A stretch of DNA of 64,000 nucleotides, from assembly GCA_002104945.1 (NCBI GenBank), contig MCFH01000021.1, forward strand, positions 620,001-684,000, given 5' to 3'. Under the pieces are notes generated by a model that was given only the letters and a program-made list of their open reading frames with translations, was not told where the DNA came from and made no database searches. How positions within the stretch are numbered: position 1 is the stretch's first letter; every line of letters begins with the position of its first letter. The DNA comes from Piromyces finnis (taxonomy: Eukaryota > Neocallimastigomycota > Neocallimastigomycetes > Neocallimastigales > Neocallimastigaceae). Made by a program: the position numbers and the translations under genes. Positions 33,901 through 47,751 of the stretch are shown piece after piece.

Positions 33901-34475
33901 AAAACTTACGGCCACATAATATAACCAATGCTTCCCTAAGAAGAAACCTACGCAAAGTTTTTGATACTAATTATAAATTCTTGGAAACATTTATCTTGAA
34001 ATTTTTCAATAACTTGTCATGATGGGCATTCTTATTGATGGTATCATCATCAACCCACTTTTGCCTTAATCCAGAATCCAGGAATGTTATTAGATATAGC
34101 AGTCCTTTTAATCTTTTTTTTCTTCTGGTATTCAGTACAAGTTATAATAATGATAGTATAATTTATTGTTCTATTAAAATTAATAATTATAATATATATA
34201 TTCATGATAAATACATAAAAAGATTTTCTTTCAAACACAAAAATGATATTCAATATAATAAATATAAGAAAGTATTATTGTTATAATAATATAAAATAAA
34301 AAATAAAATTAAATATCTTTATTATTATTATTCTATTAATAAAATATTATATATATTATAAATAATTGTTATTTTGAATATATAATAAATATTTTATTCT
34401 TTTATCTATATATGTATTCATACAACATAAATATATAATAAATATTATATTGCAATATTTATTATTTATTCAAGT

Positions 34476-34533
<58 letters not shown>

Positions 34534-35160
34534 GAAAAATAATATTTATAATTAAATATTGTATAAGCCAATCAAAATTAAATATTAATTTTATGTTTAA
34601 AATACTTATATAAAATTATTAAATTAAATAGCAATTTTATATTTTATTAATTATACCAAAATATATAGTTTTAAACATAGCTAAAATGGATAAGGTTAAT
34701 TGAAATAAAAAGTGAAATACAAATGATATAATTTGAAATATAGCAATAATTATTTGAAATTCCAATAATTACAATTATAATTAAGTTGCTTTAATTTTAT
34801 TATATAATAAATAGATTAATTATTATAATTACATAATTAATAATGTTCAATCCATCTTATTATTATTATTATTTTATTGTGAAGAAAAATACATGAAAAA
34901 TTAAATTAATAAATTTTCTTTCCAATTATATTTCTATTAAAATAGAAATATGTAATATGATAATTGAATCACTATTATTTTAAAGAAATATATATATAAG
35001 ATAGTTTAAATTAATAATATTTAATAAAATAATAATAATGAATATTAAAAAAAATAATAATAATATAATTATAAGAATTATACTTATTAATGTGCTAATT
35101 TTTAAATTTTTATAATATAATTTTAAATCACCTTTATATTACTTTGTCTTAAATATTTAT
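33901..35160. other. AT-rich intergenic region with (ATT)n tract
   Basis: No supported gene. A (TTA/ATT) run of about 18 units lies at 34477-34533. The open stretches at 34035-34286 (both strands) look accidental. Confidence 0.55.
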
Positions 35161-35208
35161 TGAAAGAACGGAAGAGGTGGAAACAACAATAACAAAAATA
35201 GAGGAAAA

Positions 35209-35975
35209 ATGCAAAATCAAGATCGTCCAAAGGTATATCATAAAGATAAAATTCTTCTTTACTACAAAGTTATAAAATTAAACCAAAATATAAATTTTAA
35301 TTTAGACGAAAGAAAATATTTTAGATTTATCAAGATATATGGATAAAAGAGTTAGAGTTAAATTTAATGGTAAACGTGAAGGTAATATTATAAGAAAAAA
35401 AGAAAGAAAGAAAAAGAGAAAAAAAAATAAAAATAGATAATATATATAATTTTTACTAATATATGAAAAATGAAGTTTTATTTTGCATAAATATTTTTTA
35501 ATACTCATATTCTTTTATCATTGAATATCTTTATATATAAACTATGATAATAATCTATTTAATTTTATACAGTAACTGGAATTTTAAAAGGATTTGATCA
35601 ATTATTAAATATTGTTTTGGATGATACAAAAGAATTTCTTAGAGGTAATTCAAACAAATATATATTATATTAATGATAAAAGTTAATTACTTTTTTTTAA
35701 AAAAAAAAATAAAAATAATTTTAAATTTTATATAAATTTATATATTCAATAAAATGCTTTTTTTTATTATTATTATTATTATAATTATTATTATTATTAC
35801 TATTATTATTAAATGACCTCAATTTTAAAATATATTTTCATATAAAAAAGATGAAGAATTAAACATTACTGACGAAACAAGAGATCTTGGTTTAGTTGTT
35901 TTAAGAGGAACAGCTATTATGACTGTTTCACCTGATGAATTAGTAGAAATTAGTAATCCATTTATTAAGGCTTAA
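35209..35975 (+). CDS. LSM7: U6 snRNA-associated Sm-like protein LSm7
   Basis: Subunit of the heptameric LSm rings that bind the U6 snRNA 3' end (LSm2-8, nucleus) or deadenylated mRNA (LSm1-7, decapping). Exons: to 35232, 35306-35381, 35573-35644, 35850-35975; the three introns have GT-AG ends and the frame is continuous. The protein reads QDRPKTKENILDLSRYMDK, then VRVKFNGKREVTGILKGFDQ and LNIVLDD (Sm1), and LGLVVLRGTA (Sm2), ending NPFIKA, as expected for LSm7. The ATG at 35209 is the first in the exon, but the frame is open back to 35164 with a Gly/Arg/Asn-rich stretch (GRGGNNNNKNRGK) resembling N-termini of other fungal LSm7 proteins, so an extra upstream exon is likely. It converges with the nucleoporin gene. 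Confidence 0.92.
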
Positions 35976-36577
35976 TTTTATATATAACAAATTATTAAAG
36001 TTCAGAATCAATATTTATATATATAATTTAAAGTTGAAAAAAAAAATGTAAATCAATTATGAAAAAATATAATTTCATTAAATTCATTAAGCTATATTCA
36101 AAAACGAAATGCATAATATATAATTGTATAATTATCTGTTTCTATAAATTAAATAAGAAACAATATAAATTAATCATTTTCCATTATTTATAATCATAAC
36201 ATATTTCAATAAAATCTATGCAAATGCAAATAATTATTTATTAATAATATACATATCTATTGAGTGATATTATGAGTTTAATTTTATTATTTTATTTATT
36301 TATTTATTTTATTTAAAAATATGATTATTAAATAATAATTATAAAATAAATATATATTCATATATTGATAATTTTTAATAGAATAAACTACATATAAAAA
36401 ATAAAATAATAATAATAAATATAGAATAATAATAATAATAACAATAATATAGAAAAAAAAAAAAAATTAAAAAATAAACCATAATATAAATAACGTTAAT
36501 GTAAAATCTATCTTTTAATTGAAATTGCTATATAAATTATTTATATACTATTGATAATGATTAGTGATATATACTTT
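35976..36577. other. Intergenic between convergent LSM7 and NUP98-96 genes
   Basis: 600 bases of AT-rich DNA with AAT/TAA runs that must hold both 3' ends. No distinct terminator or gene visible. Confidence 0.5.
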
Positions 36578-39500
36578 TTAAAAATCAAGTAATGTATTAA
36601 ACCATTTATCCGTTAATTGATCAATCATTAATTCACATTTAGTTTCAGGAAGTGAAGTATCAGATAAATCTTGATAATTTTGTTCTTGATTATTAAATTC
36701 TGGAATATCTTCTTTAAGAACTTTATACTTTCTTTTTTCAACTAAAAGTTCATTATAAATATAATATGCGGTCATTAAATTTTCCTTCATAATTTCTAAT
36801 CCTTGTATTATCTTCTCATTATTACATGTTTTAGTTGCATTTACTTCCTTCTTTTTGTCGAATATTCTATTCATTAATTCACCAATTTTATTTAAATTTT
36901 TATTAATTTCAGGTATATCAAGACTAGATTCATTACTTTGAGTAAATGAAGAATTCATAATATCAGAAGAATTATTATCAAAATCTATTTGTTCTGATGA
37001 ATTAAACAACTTATTTTGATAATATTTTAATTGTTTATTTGATGATTTTTGAATTAAAAAGTTATCATTAAATCCAATAAAATCTAAATAAAGGCCCCCA
37101 TTAAGTTTCCAATTTTTCATTTTATTGTTTGGATTTTCTTTAATTGATTCCTTTTGATTGAGAATATCTAATATATTATAGAGTAATTCATGTTTATTAT
37201 TAATAATTAAATCAGCCGCTAACTTTTCTGAAATTAAACGATGAGCTTCTTCATACTTTTCACAATCAATAGTATAACATATTTCTCTTATAATATCATT
37301 ATTATATTTTGCTCTAATACGTTTAGCATCATAAATCCAAATTTTTGGTATTTGTAAATTATCAACTAAGAAATGCCAATAATCAATATTGTTTTTATTT
37401 TTATTTTGGCTATTCTTTACACCACTTCTATTTATGTATTTCACTTCAGGATAATGGTTTATAATATAATTTATTGTAGAAACACCATCATCATTTGAAT
37501 CTAATGGGAAATATTTTACAAGTATTCTTCTAATCATTATTTCTCTTTCTGAGGAATTTTTAATATGCATAGCAACAAAGCAAGCCCATTCCCATATTCC
37601 AATACTTTCTAATTGGAATATATATGAATATATTAATTTATTGTCATATCTTTCTTTCTCTCCTTTTTCAATATTATTTTGAGGTAATAATTGATTCAAT
37701 ACCCAACTTATTCTATAATCTAATTTGGAATTAGAATTGTTCTTTGGAAGTAATATCTTAGATCTCGAACAACCTTTATGAACGTAATATTTGAAAAGAT
37801 AATATACTATATCTTCTTTGTAATTAAGTAAAATTGGATTAATTGATCTGTCAAGTTCTAGTTTTCCCATTAATTCATCAAATTCATCTAAAGCTTCAGA
37901 GAATGAAAGTGAACCACCATTTTTAAACCAGAAAATTAAACCTATAACTTGCTTCCAATCTACAAGATCCTTTAATAATGATGTTTTAATTTGACCGCTT
38001 ATAACATTTAATATGTTATTTAAATCATTATCATTTTCATCAAAACCTTCTTCTTTACGCCATATATCAACTTGATGCTTAATCATATTCATAAAATCAT
38101 TATCTGTTTTTCCTGAACCAGGAACACCACGACCTATTATCTTCCTTTCATTGATATCTTCATTACAACTTGCTTGTTGAGATATTAAAAGAGCTAATCT
38201 ATTTTCTTTGTATTTAAGAGCCTCTTTGCATGCAATATTTTTCATATTTCCTGTCAGATATGTAAATATTAACTTATTAACTAATTCTTTGAATTTATTT
38301 GGATTTTCTTTATCTTCTCCTGAATTTTTTATTTCTTCCAATTTAATCTTTATTTCCTCTAATAATAGGTTTACTAAATCATTTAACGAATCTTTTAACC
38401 ATTTACCTATACTTTGCTTTTGTTTCATTTCAATAATATATTGTTTTTGATTACTACTAAGAATATCTTCACATTCTTCTAATTCTTCTATTTCATTTTT
38501 ATCGTAAAGTATTTGGCATAATTTCCACATTAAAATTTCATTTTTATTATAAGAATTATTATTAATTACATTTATTATATTAGCAAAAGGTTTATTTGAT
38601 TTTTCTTTAATTGCATATGGATTAGTTATTATAAGTTCTGAGTTTTCATTCAAATTATTCTTGTCATGGCCTATCTTTGTAAATTTTAATAGAGTATTTA
38701 ATAATATAACATGATTTACTCTATCTGGTTCAAAACTAATTTTACTTATATTAATAGCACCTAGTTGAATCTTATCATTACTTGTAATTGTATTATTTGT
38801 ATTAATAGATGGAATTGTAATCAAATTGTTTTGACCCCATCCAACTCTAAAACTTCTACTCATAAATATTAATTCTTTTGTAATTCTATAATTTTCATTA
38901 TTTTTATTAATTTCGGAATTTTCAGTAAAAATACTATTTTTATACAATGGTATATTTTCTAAATTATATTGAATTATTTCTAATTTATTTAAATATTCAG
39001 GTGAAACGTCCTAATTTATTAAAATAAACAAAAAATTATATAATACATATACAAAATTATTATGAAAAATTATTATTTTACTTTATAGTTTTGAACTTAA
39101 ATATTATAATATTATACTTACATTTACATCTAATGATTCACTTTCTTCATTTCTTGAATTAATTTTCTTTGTTTTTAAAGAAAATACTGGTGCGTCATTA
39201 TCGATACGGTTTTTAACCAATTTCTTATCTTCTTCAAAATTTTTTTTAAATCTATTTAAAACTTTTATGTCTACTTTAGATTTATTTTTAATCTTATTAG
39301 TATCTTCTCTATTATTTGAACTTAATTTTTTTAGTTTTTCAATTCTTTTATTCATCCTGGTTTTGTTTATTGGAATAATTTCTTCTGAATAATTAATTGG
39401 TTTCAAAGAATAATATTTTCCTCCATTGTTATTGAATCCAAATATACTAACATTCATAACTTGTAGTTTTTTTGCATTTTCCATTGTATCAAAACAATAT

Positions 39501-40298
39501 TTCATAGAATCTAATTTATTTTTCTGTTTTATATCATCTTCGCTTAAATCCTCAGTTATAACTAATGGTTTATTGTTTTGTTGGTTTATTACTGTATTTT
39601 TATTATTTACATCATTTTCACTTGAATAATCATCATCCGTACTTATTAAACCATAACCTCTATTAAGATTACCACTAATTGCCTTTTTTATTACTATATC
39701 TTTTTTATTATTAACCATTATTTTTTCAAATTCATCATCATCATCATCATCATCAGTAAATAATCCATATTTAGTAAAATGTTCAACTCTAAAAGTCCAC
39801 TTTCCTTGTATAGCTTCATAATCAATAAACTCGGTGTCTTTAATATTTTTTAAATGTAATAAATGTTTCTTATATAATGGAAGTGATGAATCAAGTATTG
39901 GTTTTCCTGTGCTTTTGTCTTTTGCCCAACAACCATACAATTCAATTATGGCTGGTTGATTTAGTCCATGTCCTACTTCAGGCTTAATCCTATCATCTGG
40001 ATAAACTGTACATGATTTTGATTGAATAATAATAATATTACCAAAAATATATGGAATGTTTTCTCTTTTTTTATTATTACATGCACTTAACAAATCAACC
40101 GGTTTTAAGAACTTTAGACTACCAACATTCTTTACATAAACTTCAAGATTTTTAATATTACTTAATTCTTCATCTGTCATATTTAATAATTGTGAAATTG
40201 GAGGGTTGACTTCATATTCAGTATTAATAGAAACTCTTTTATTAGATAATTTTTTGCTAGTTGTTTCAATTAATCTAACTGGCTTTTCATTTTCATTT

Positions 40299-40380
<82 letters not shown>

Positions 40381-43260
40381 AAGTGTCTGAATCTTGGAAT
40401 AATTTCATACTATTCTTAAATTTAGTTTCTTTATTTTTTGTTTTATTCAAATATTCTTTTTCTTCAATTCTCAATTTTTCTGTCTGTTCTTTAATTTCTT
40501 TTAAAGAAATTTCATCTTTAAATTTACTTTCTTTTAATTCCTTTTCATAGTCATCAAGTAATTTTTGTATATCTTTACTAATTCTATTATTTTTCTTTTT
40601 ACTTGTAAAATTATTATTGTTATTTTCATCTTCACTAAAACTACTTTCTGTATCTTGAACATCACTATTATATTGACGTATTTTTATCTTTGAATTAGTT
40701 TTTTTAATAACAATTACTGAATTTGTTTTCTTGTTTAATGGTTTATCTTTTTCAATTATTGGAGTAATTTGAGGCTCTTTTTTATTACCATTACCATTAA
40801 TTTGGTTTTGTTCCGTTTTCTTTCCAAGTATATTATTTGAAGCTATTGTTGAATTATTAGAATTTGAAACAGTAGCTGTGTTACTTTGGGCAGAAGGGTT
40901 TGAAGTAGGATTATAATTTATACAGCTGTATTGAGGTAATTGTTTTGAAGTACTAGTATTATTAATGTTTGTTTGAGCTGTTGTCGTAGTTAATGGTGTT
41001 GCTAGTGTAAAAGAAGAAGTATTTGGTTTACCAAATAACGAATTAGTTGTACTAAGTGAACTTGTTGTTGTTGTTGCTTGTGTGAAAGTAGAAGCATTTG
41101 GTTTACCAAATAGTGTATTATTTGTACCAAATGAGCTTGTTGTTGTTGCACTTGATGTGTTAGTTGCTCCGAAACCAGTAGATGATTTGAGTCCAAATCC
41201 AGTATTATTTACACTTGTTGGATTACTAGCATTATTGCCAAAAAGCGAATTTGACTGAGTGCTAGTTGAATTTGTTTGTCCAAAGATGCTTGTGCTATTA
41301 TTATTTGTAGTACTTCCAAACAAAGAAGACTGATTATTATTTACAGAAGTATTATTTTGTCCAAATAATCCATTTGTTTGTGTATTAGTATTATTGTTAC
41401 CGCTAAGCTTAAAACCACTCGAAAATGATGATGTATTATTTGATGATTGACCAAATGCATTATTTGTAGAATTATTTGATCCAAAAGCAAATCCAGAAGA
41501 TTGATTCGATCCAAATGTATTATTTGAATTATTTAATCCAAATGCATTATTGTTTGTATTATTATTTGATCCAAATGCATTATTCGAGTTATTATTTAAT
41601 CCAAATGCATTATTTGAGTTGTTATTTGATCCAAATGCATTATTCGAGTTGTTGTTTAATCCAAATGTATTATTCGAGTTATTATTTGATCCAAATGTAT
41701 TGTTTTGATTATTATTTGATCCAAATCCTGTACTTCCAAACATATTTGAATTTGAACCAAAAGAATTTGTAGATGGTTTGTTAAATGCACTGTTTCCAAA
41801 AGAAGATTGACCAAATAATGAACTATTATTATTATTGCTATTATTTGTTCCAAAACTAGTACTTCCAAAGCCAGAACTTCCAAAACCATTATTTCCAAAA
41901 CCATTATTTCCAAAGGAACTTGAATTATTTGTAGAAAAAGCATTATTATTACTATTATTACCAAAACCTCCAAAGCTTGAAGTGTTTTGATTACTATTTC
42001 CGAATGAACTTGAACCAAATCCTGAATTTGAATTATTCATGGATGAACCAAATGTATTATTTTGATTATTCATACCACTAAATGAAGTTGACGATCCAAA
42101 TGCAGAAGTATTACCTTTAAATAACAGATTTTATAAATTAAAAATATACATTTAAAAGAGAATTAATTACAAATAATAATAAAAACTATTCATTTATTAT
42201 ATCAAAAAATATAAACATGATTTTCTTATTTACTCATTCCCATTGATGGTCCTTTTTTTCCTAACATATAATCTTTTACACGTAATTCCTACATTGTTTT
42301 AAAATTAAATTAATTATAATTATATATATTAATTTATTTAAGCATTAAATTATTTTCATTAAAAATTTTATAAAAATAATTCACCTCAAAAGAGTAATTT
42401 CTATATGCCGGCATTGCTGATATACTATTAAAGTTTACACTAGCAAATGAGGTTCCATCTTTTTCTACTTGTTGCTGATATTTTGGATTTCCTGTTCCAT
42501 TATTACCATTCATATTATTATTATTATTACCAAAGCCTATAAATACAATTCAAAATAAATTCATATATTTTTAATTTGATTTTAAAAATTAATAATAAAT
42601 CTTAATTTATTAATTATTTGATTGATTTGATTAAAAACATATTCATGTATTTATAAAAAATTTGTAAAATCTGATTAATTTACCACCAAATGAAGAATTG
42701 TTTGAACCAAATGAATTTCCAAATGTTGAATTATTATTCATTGAACCAAAAGAATTCATATTATTGCTACCAAATGCTGATGAATTATTTCCAAAACCCG
42801 TTTTATTAAAAGCTGATGTATTAGAATTACCAAAACTGCTACTTCCAAAACCAGATGAATTAGTATTTCCAAATGAAGAATTACCAAAGGCAGAAGAATT
42901 ATTGATTGAATTTCCAAATGATCCAAAAGATGATGTATTATTATTTTTTCCGAAAGCTGAATTACTTCCAAAACCTGTATTTCCAAATGCTGATGTACTA
43001 TTACTGCTTCCAAAACCTGAACTACTTCCAAATGTAGAACTTCCAAAACCAGTACTTCCAAAGCTTGAAGAATTGTTACTGCCAAAGCCTGAATTTCCAA
43101 AAGCAGTTTTTGAGGAATTACCAAATCCAGTACTTCCAAATGCTGAGGAGTTATTATTATTGTTGTTGTTGCTACCAAACATTGAATTGTTATTGTTGTT
43201 ATTGTTACTTCCAAATGCATTGGAATTATTTCCAAATGAGAAAGATGTATTACCAAACAT
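36578..43260 (-). CDS. NUP98: Nuclear pore NUP98-NUP96 precursor
   Basis: Nucleoporin precursor. Five exons on the minus strand: 43260-42684, 42536-42385, 42288-42234, 42114-39122, 39010-36578, all GT-AG, total 2069 residues. Residues 1-193 are GF/GLFG-type FG repeats. About 200-262 (exons 2-3) match the GLEBS motif that binds Rae1/Gle2 (NFNSISAMPAYRNYSFEELR...DYMLGKKGP). More FG/Asn repeats follow to about 640, then charged and poly-Asn sequence. The autoproteolytic domain is at about 905-1045 (YGCWAKDKSTGKP, WTFRVEHFTKYG). The expected self-cleavage point is F1041-T1042. The rest is the NUP96/Nup145C part (RSFRVGWGQNN, then an alpha-solenoid), a component of the Y-complex scaffold. The usual cleavage Ser is a Thr here. 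Confidence 0.95.
40306..40378 (-). repeat. Coding (AAT)n tract in NUP98
   Basis: Long ATT run on the plus strand, read on the minus strand as a poly-Asn tract of about 25 residues between the coiled/charged segment and the autoproteolytic domain. Confidence 0.9.
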
Positions 43261-43712
43261 GGCAATATGTATTTATGAGATTTATTATTACTTCAATTCT
43301 TTAATCAAACAAATAATCTTTTAAAATATTAATATTCAATAATTTAAATTTAACTGATTGAAAATAAAATATTAAACATAAAATTTATAATAAAAATAAT
43401 ACCAATAAATTCAATAATTTAATGGATTATCAATACTATATTTTTTATTATTATTTTATACTTATTTTGTTAAAAAAATAATATATTTTTATTTTTTTTT
43501 TTTTATTTTTTTTTTTTTTTTATTCTTTAATTTTTTTTAATTGTTACATTAATATATAAATTAATACATTAAATTACATTACATTGAATGAACATTGAAA
43601 GATTATAATTAATTATAATTCAACATATTAAAATAAATAAATAAATTTTTTGTAAATAAATAAAATCTACAGTAGTAATAAGAATTTGAAATTAAAATAA
43701 AAAATGTATTTA
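43261..43712. other. Intergenic between NUP98-96 and its upstream neighbour
   Basis: 450 bases including T-runs near 43490-43540. It must contain the NUP98-96 promoter (minus strand). Nothing specific seen. Confidence 0.5.
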
Positions 43713-46700
43713 TTAAATAGTAACTTTTTCTTGAATAAATAATGAATTTAAATACTGAACCAGTTGTAGTATGAAGTTTTTTGAGAAAGTTCTATCAATA
43801 TGTGTTGCTAACATATCAGGAATCCTATTATGTAAAACCCATAATTTTTTAGTTGTTTTCTGTATTAACTCCTATTATTAAATTAAAATTTGTTAATATT
43901 ATTTTAAACATTAGATATTTAAATATCATATATGTATATATATATATATATATATTTATTTAATATATATAATACCTTATTTTCAGATTTCGAAACTTCA
44001 TCAATGAAACCAAAGCAATGAAAATAAATAGATATACGATAATAAATTTCTTGAAAATCAGTACTATCATTAAGATTATATATTTTTTCGTCATAAAGTA
44101 ATGTATCCTCAACAAATTTTGATATCGGGTATAATTTATTATTATCAAACAACTATATAATGATGATATTTACAAAAGTAATATATTTATTAAAATTAAT
44201 AAAAAATATGTATTGCGTATCTTTATGTATTTAGAATATATTACATCATTAAATAAACTTGGCTTAATAAATAATTTTGCAATGGAGGACTTAAATTTTG
44301 TTATTCTTGGATGACAATCTGAAAACGTAAATATTGTTAGTATATGATGTTGGTATATTATAGATTGATTATAGAAATAGAGAAATAGTTTTGCTAAATT
44401 TGATGACTATTATTATATTATATTATATTATATTATATCATATATATATTATTAATTATATTAATCATAAAATATGAATTATATATTTATTGGCTACTAT
44501 ATTTTACTTCTTTTTCCCAGGTTTTAACATCTAGACTTTGAACAATATGTTTTATGGTATATTGAAGCACATCTTTTATGTTTTTAACATTATTATCCAT
44601 GTATAAAATAGAAATTAAAAAAATAATTTCACTTGGATAAAATTCTATTTTATTATTTATACTATATATAATATATTGTTATTATATTATTAAAAATAAG
44701 ATTATACACTTCTTATTTTAAATATTAACATACCAAAATATTGAAAGTAATTCTATTAATTCGATAACTATTCTAATATTTTTAATAGGAAGAAATGAAT
44801 ACTCGTTATTTATATTTTTTTTAATTTGATCTTGAAACTCTTCATTATCTAAAACATTATATTGGATAGTATTACAAAGTGCAAACTCTTTAATTGAATC
44901 TGCATAATTATCAATTTCTTCGTATATTTTTTTGTTATCAGATTCTAAATTATCAATGCTATTTTTAATTTTATTAATTTGTTGATCATATTCCTTCACT
45001 CTAAAACCATAATATGATAATATTCTCTTAAAGAAATCCACGGGAGAATATAATAATTTAATTAATTTTTGATCAGTTATTGCTTCTACTGCATTATCAT
45101 AATCTCCATATATTTTATTATATATTTCCTATTATTATATTAGAAAATACAATAAATATTAATGTACTATTAATAATGTTATTTAATAAGATTTTAATAA
45201 TATTTTCTTTTTTTTTTTTAACCTTTCTCAAAAAAAGTTCTTTAATTGATATCATTGCACTTCTTGAATAGGCAATATTACGCTCAAAGCAAACAATTTT
45301 CAACAATAATTCAAGGTAATTATCTTTGAATGTTTTTATTTTATCTTTAAAATAAATATAAAACAATTTCTGAGAAATGATTAATTTACACATCGAAATA
45401 TCTTGAGATTGAATATTATAAATATATATACTATTAATATACAAAATAATAATTTTTTAAATTATAAATATAAAATATACAGTTAATATCTACCAGTTAA
45501 ACACATTTCATATAAATTTTTGTTTTTTTTTTCTTTATTATTTCTTAAATATTTTGTATTTGAACTATCAGAATTTTTTACTGTAAGTTCATTATACCAA
45601 TCATTAAACTGATTCCTGAAATCTGGAAATATATTAATAATAATCATTGAAAACTTTTTTTGTTCTATATTCATAAACTCTTTCAATTCTTTTGTTTCTT
45701 TTTTCGTTAATGGTATATCGTCGTCATATATATTAGAAAATAAATTTGACGATGATTGTTCATTATTTTGAATTTCTCTGCTTTTATCTGGATTTTCAAT
45801 ATTTGACTCCTAGTTAATTTTTTATAAAAATTAGCTAATTAAGTTTATGTTTTATTTATAAAAATATGTTTAGAATGTACTTACATATTCTTTTTCAAAT
45901 TTATCAAAATCAAAATTAATAAATTTATCAATATCATCTTTATGTTTTATTTCATCTTTTAAATTAAATATTGGTTTCAATTTTTTATTCGAATTCTCAT
46001 TATTTCTTTATATATAATAAGATAATAAGGAAAATAAAAATTGATATTAATAAAGTTAAAAAATATTGATATTATTTATATATTCGTACATTGATGTCTC
46101 AGCCTTCCTCTTTTCAACTCCTTTGTTAGTATTTCTTAACTTTTTATATTTACTACTATCATCTATTATCTTGTTATCCATAGGATTTCTTTTATTTTCT
46201 TCATCTTCTTTGTTATTCTCCTCTATTAAATCTATTTTCTCATTCTCAATTCCAAATAAACTTTTTATAAAAAATATTAACATTATATTTATATAAATAT
46301 AATACATATAATACATATATAATATATAATATAAAATTCCATTACTTATTCACAGTTTTATCCATAGATAATAAATCTAATTCATCAGATGAATTATCAC
46401 TTTCAATTTCTGAAAATGTTCCTTCTAAGCTATTTTTAACGATAGTACAATTATCTTCATTTCTATTAAATAAACAATTTTCTTCTAAATTTTCTTCAAT
46501 CATCATTTTACTATTGTTGACATCTTTATTTGAAATTTTGTTATCTAAATCACCATCCTTTATTATAATTTCATTATCTTTGATAACTTTCATTGACATT
46601 TTATTATCTATTTCATCCTCAATTGTTTCGTCATTACTATTCATATCTATTCCAATTTTTTTTAATGCTTGTTGTAATTTTAATTCTATTTGAGAAATGT

Positions 46701-47751
46701 TTTTTTTAATATTGGTATATGAATCAATTGAATTATCTTTTAAACTATCTTTAGTAAAATAGTTTACAATTAAATTATTTTGAAGTGGTTGTTCTTCATT
46801 ACTTTTATTATTAGTTTTATTTTTTTTTTCTTTAGTTATATTATTTAAATTAGTACTTTCAAATGGCTTTTTAATCTTATTGGAGTTAACAGGAATATTA
46901 TCATTTTTTTTAATAAAATAACATTCAATTGAATTCTGAATTGTTTTATTTTTTTCTGGAGTTCTATTATTCTTTTCTGGGGTTTTGCTATTCCGCAAAC
47001 CATTATTATTTGAAAAAGTATTAAAATGAGCATTAAATGATTTATTTCCTTTTATTTTTGTCTTTATTTTATTAGATCTTAAATCATCTTCTATTATTTC
47101 TTTACTAAAATATTCCTCAAATAAATTTCTTTTTACCAATTTTTCATTCTTATTATTAGTATTATTATTTAAATCATCATCTGAATCTATATATATAACG
47201 GGAGTTGAAGTATATCCAATATTAGAAGGAGTGTATTCATCTAAATCAATAACCTCACTTTAATATAAATGAAAATTAAAATAATTGATTTTTTGTATTA
47301 CTTATTTACTACTTATTAATGTATATACTACACAAACCTTTTCCTTTTTGTTTCTTTTTTTTTTTCTGGTGTATTAAATCTTTTATAAAATAACATATAC
47401 AAAAAGAAGTTACAATTTAAAAAACATTATATTCAATATAATTCTATTCTTTTTTTAATTTAATTATATTTCAAAATTTACATATAGAATTTTATATTAT
47501 ATAATTATTGAATATTAATTATACCTAATATCATTATTACTGTTATTGTCATCATCAATAACTATTACATTTTCCGTTTTTTTTTTTTGTAAATCCATAG
47601 CATTTATTTTTTCTTTATTTAATTCATCAATTTGACAATATATATTTGATTCCGATATTTCTTTTTCAAAAATAAATAAATGTCTTCTTTTTAATTTTGG
47701 TGTATTATGTATTTTTTTTATTATATCTTTATCTTTTTTATTATCTTTCAT
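43713..47751 (-). CDS. Nuclear protein with PIP-box-like and SIM-like motifs, twelve exons
   Basis: Model of 968 residues. Exons: 47751-47525, 47379-47338, 47257-46346, 46260-46090, 46005-45885, 45809-45494, 45401-45223, 45128-44734, 44631-44498, 44318-44245, 44152-43976, 43871-43713; all GT-AG and in phase, with the 45401 and 44498 boundaries least certain. The N-terminal half is disordered and Lys/Asn/Glu-rich with three hydrophobic-acidic motifs like SUMO-interacting motifs (VIVIDDD at 62-68, VIDLDE at 93-98, VIYIDSDDD at 111-119). It also has three YF motifs: FEEYF (141), QNSIECYF (198-205, a textbook QxxIxxYF PCNA-binding box) and IVNYF (258). The C-terminal half is helical. I do not recognise the family; a genome-maintenance factor of the SLF2/Nse6 sort is a guess. 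Confidence 0.75.

Noticed and set aside
45402-45444. Acceptor at about 45431 for exon 7 of the 968-residue protein
   Set aside because: It leaves the wrong phase; the acceptor ending at 45402 restores the frame and the total length divisible by three.
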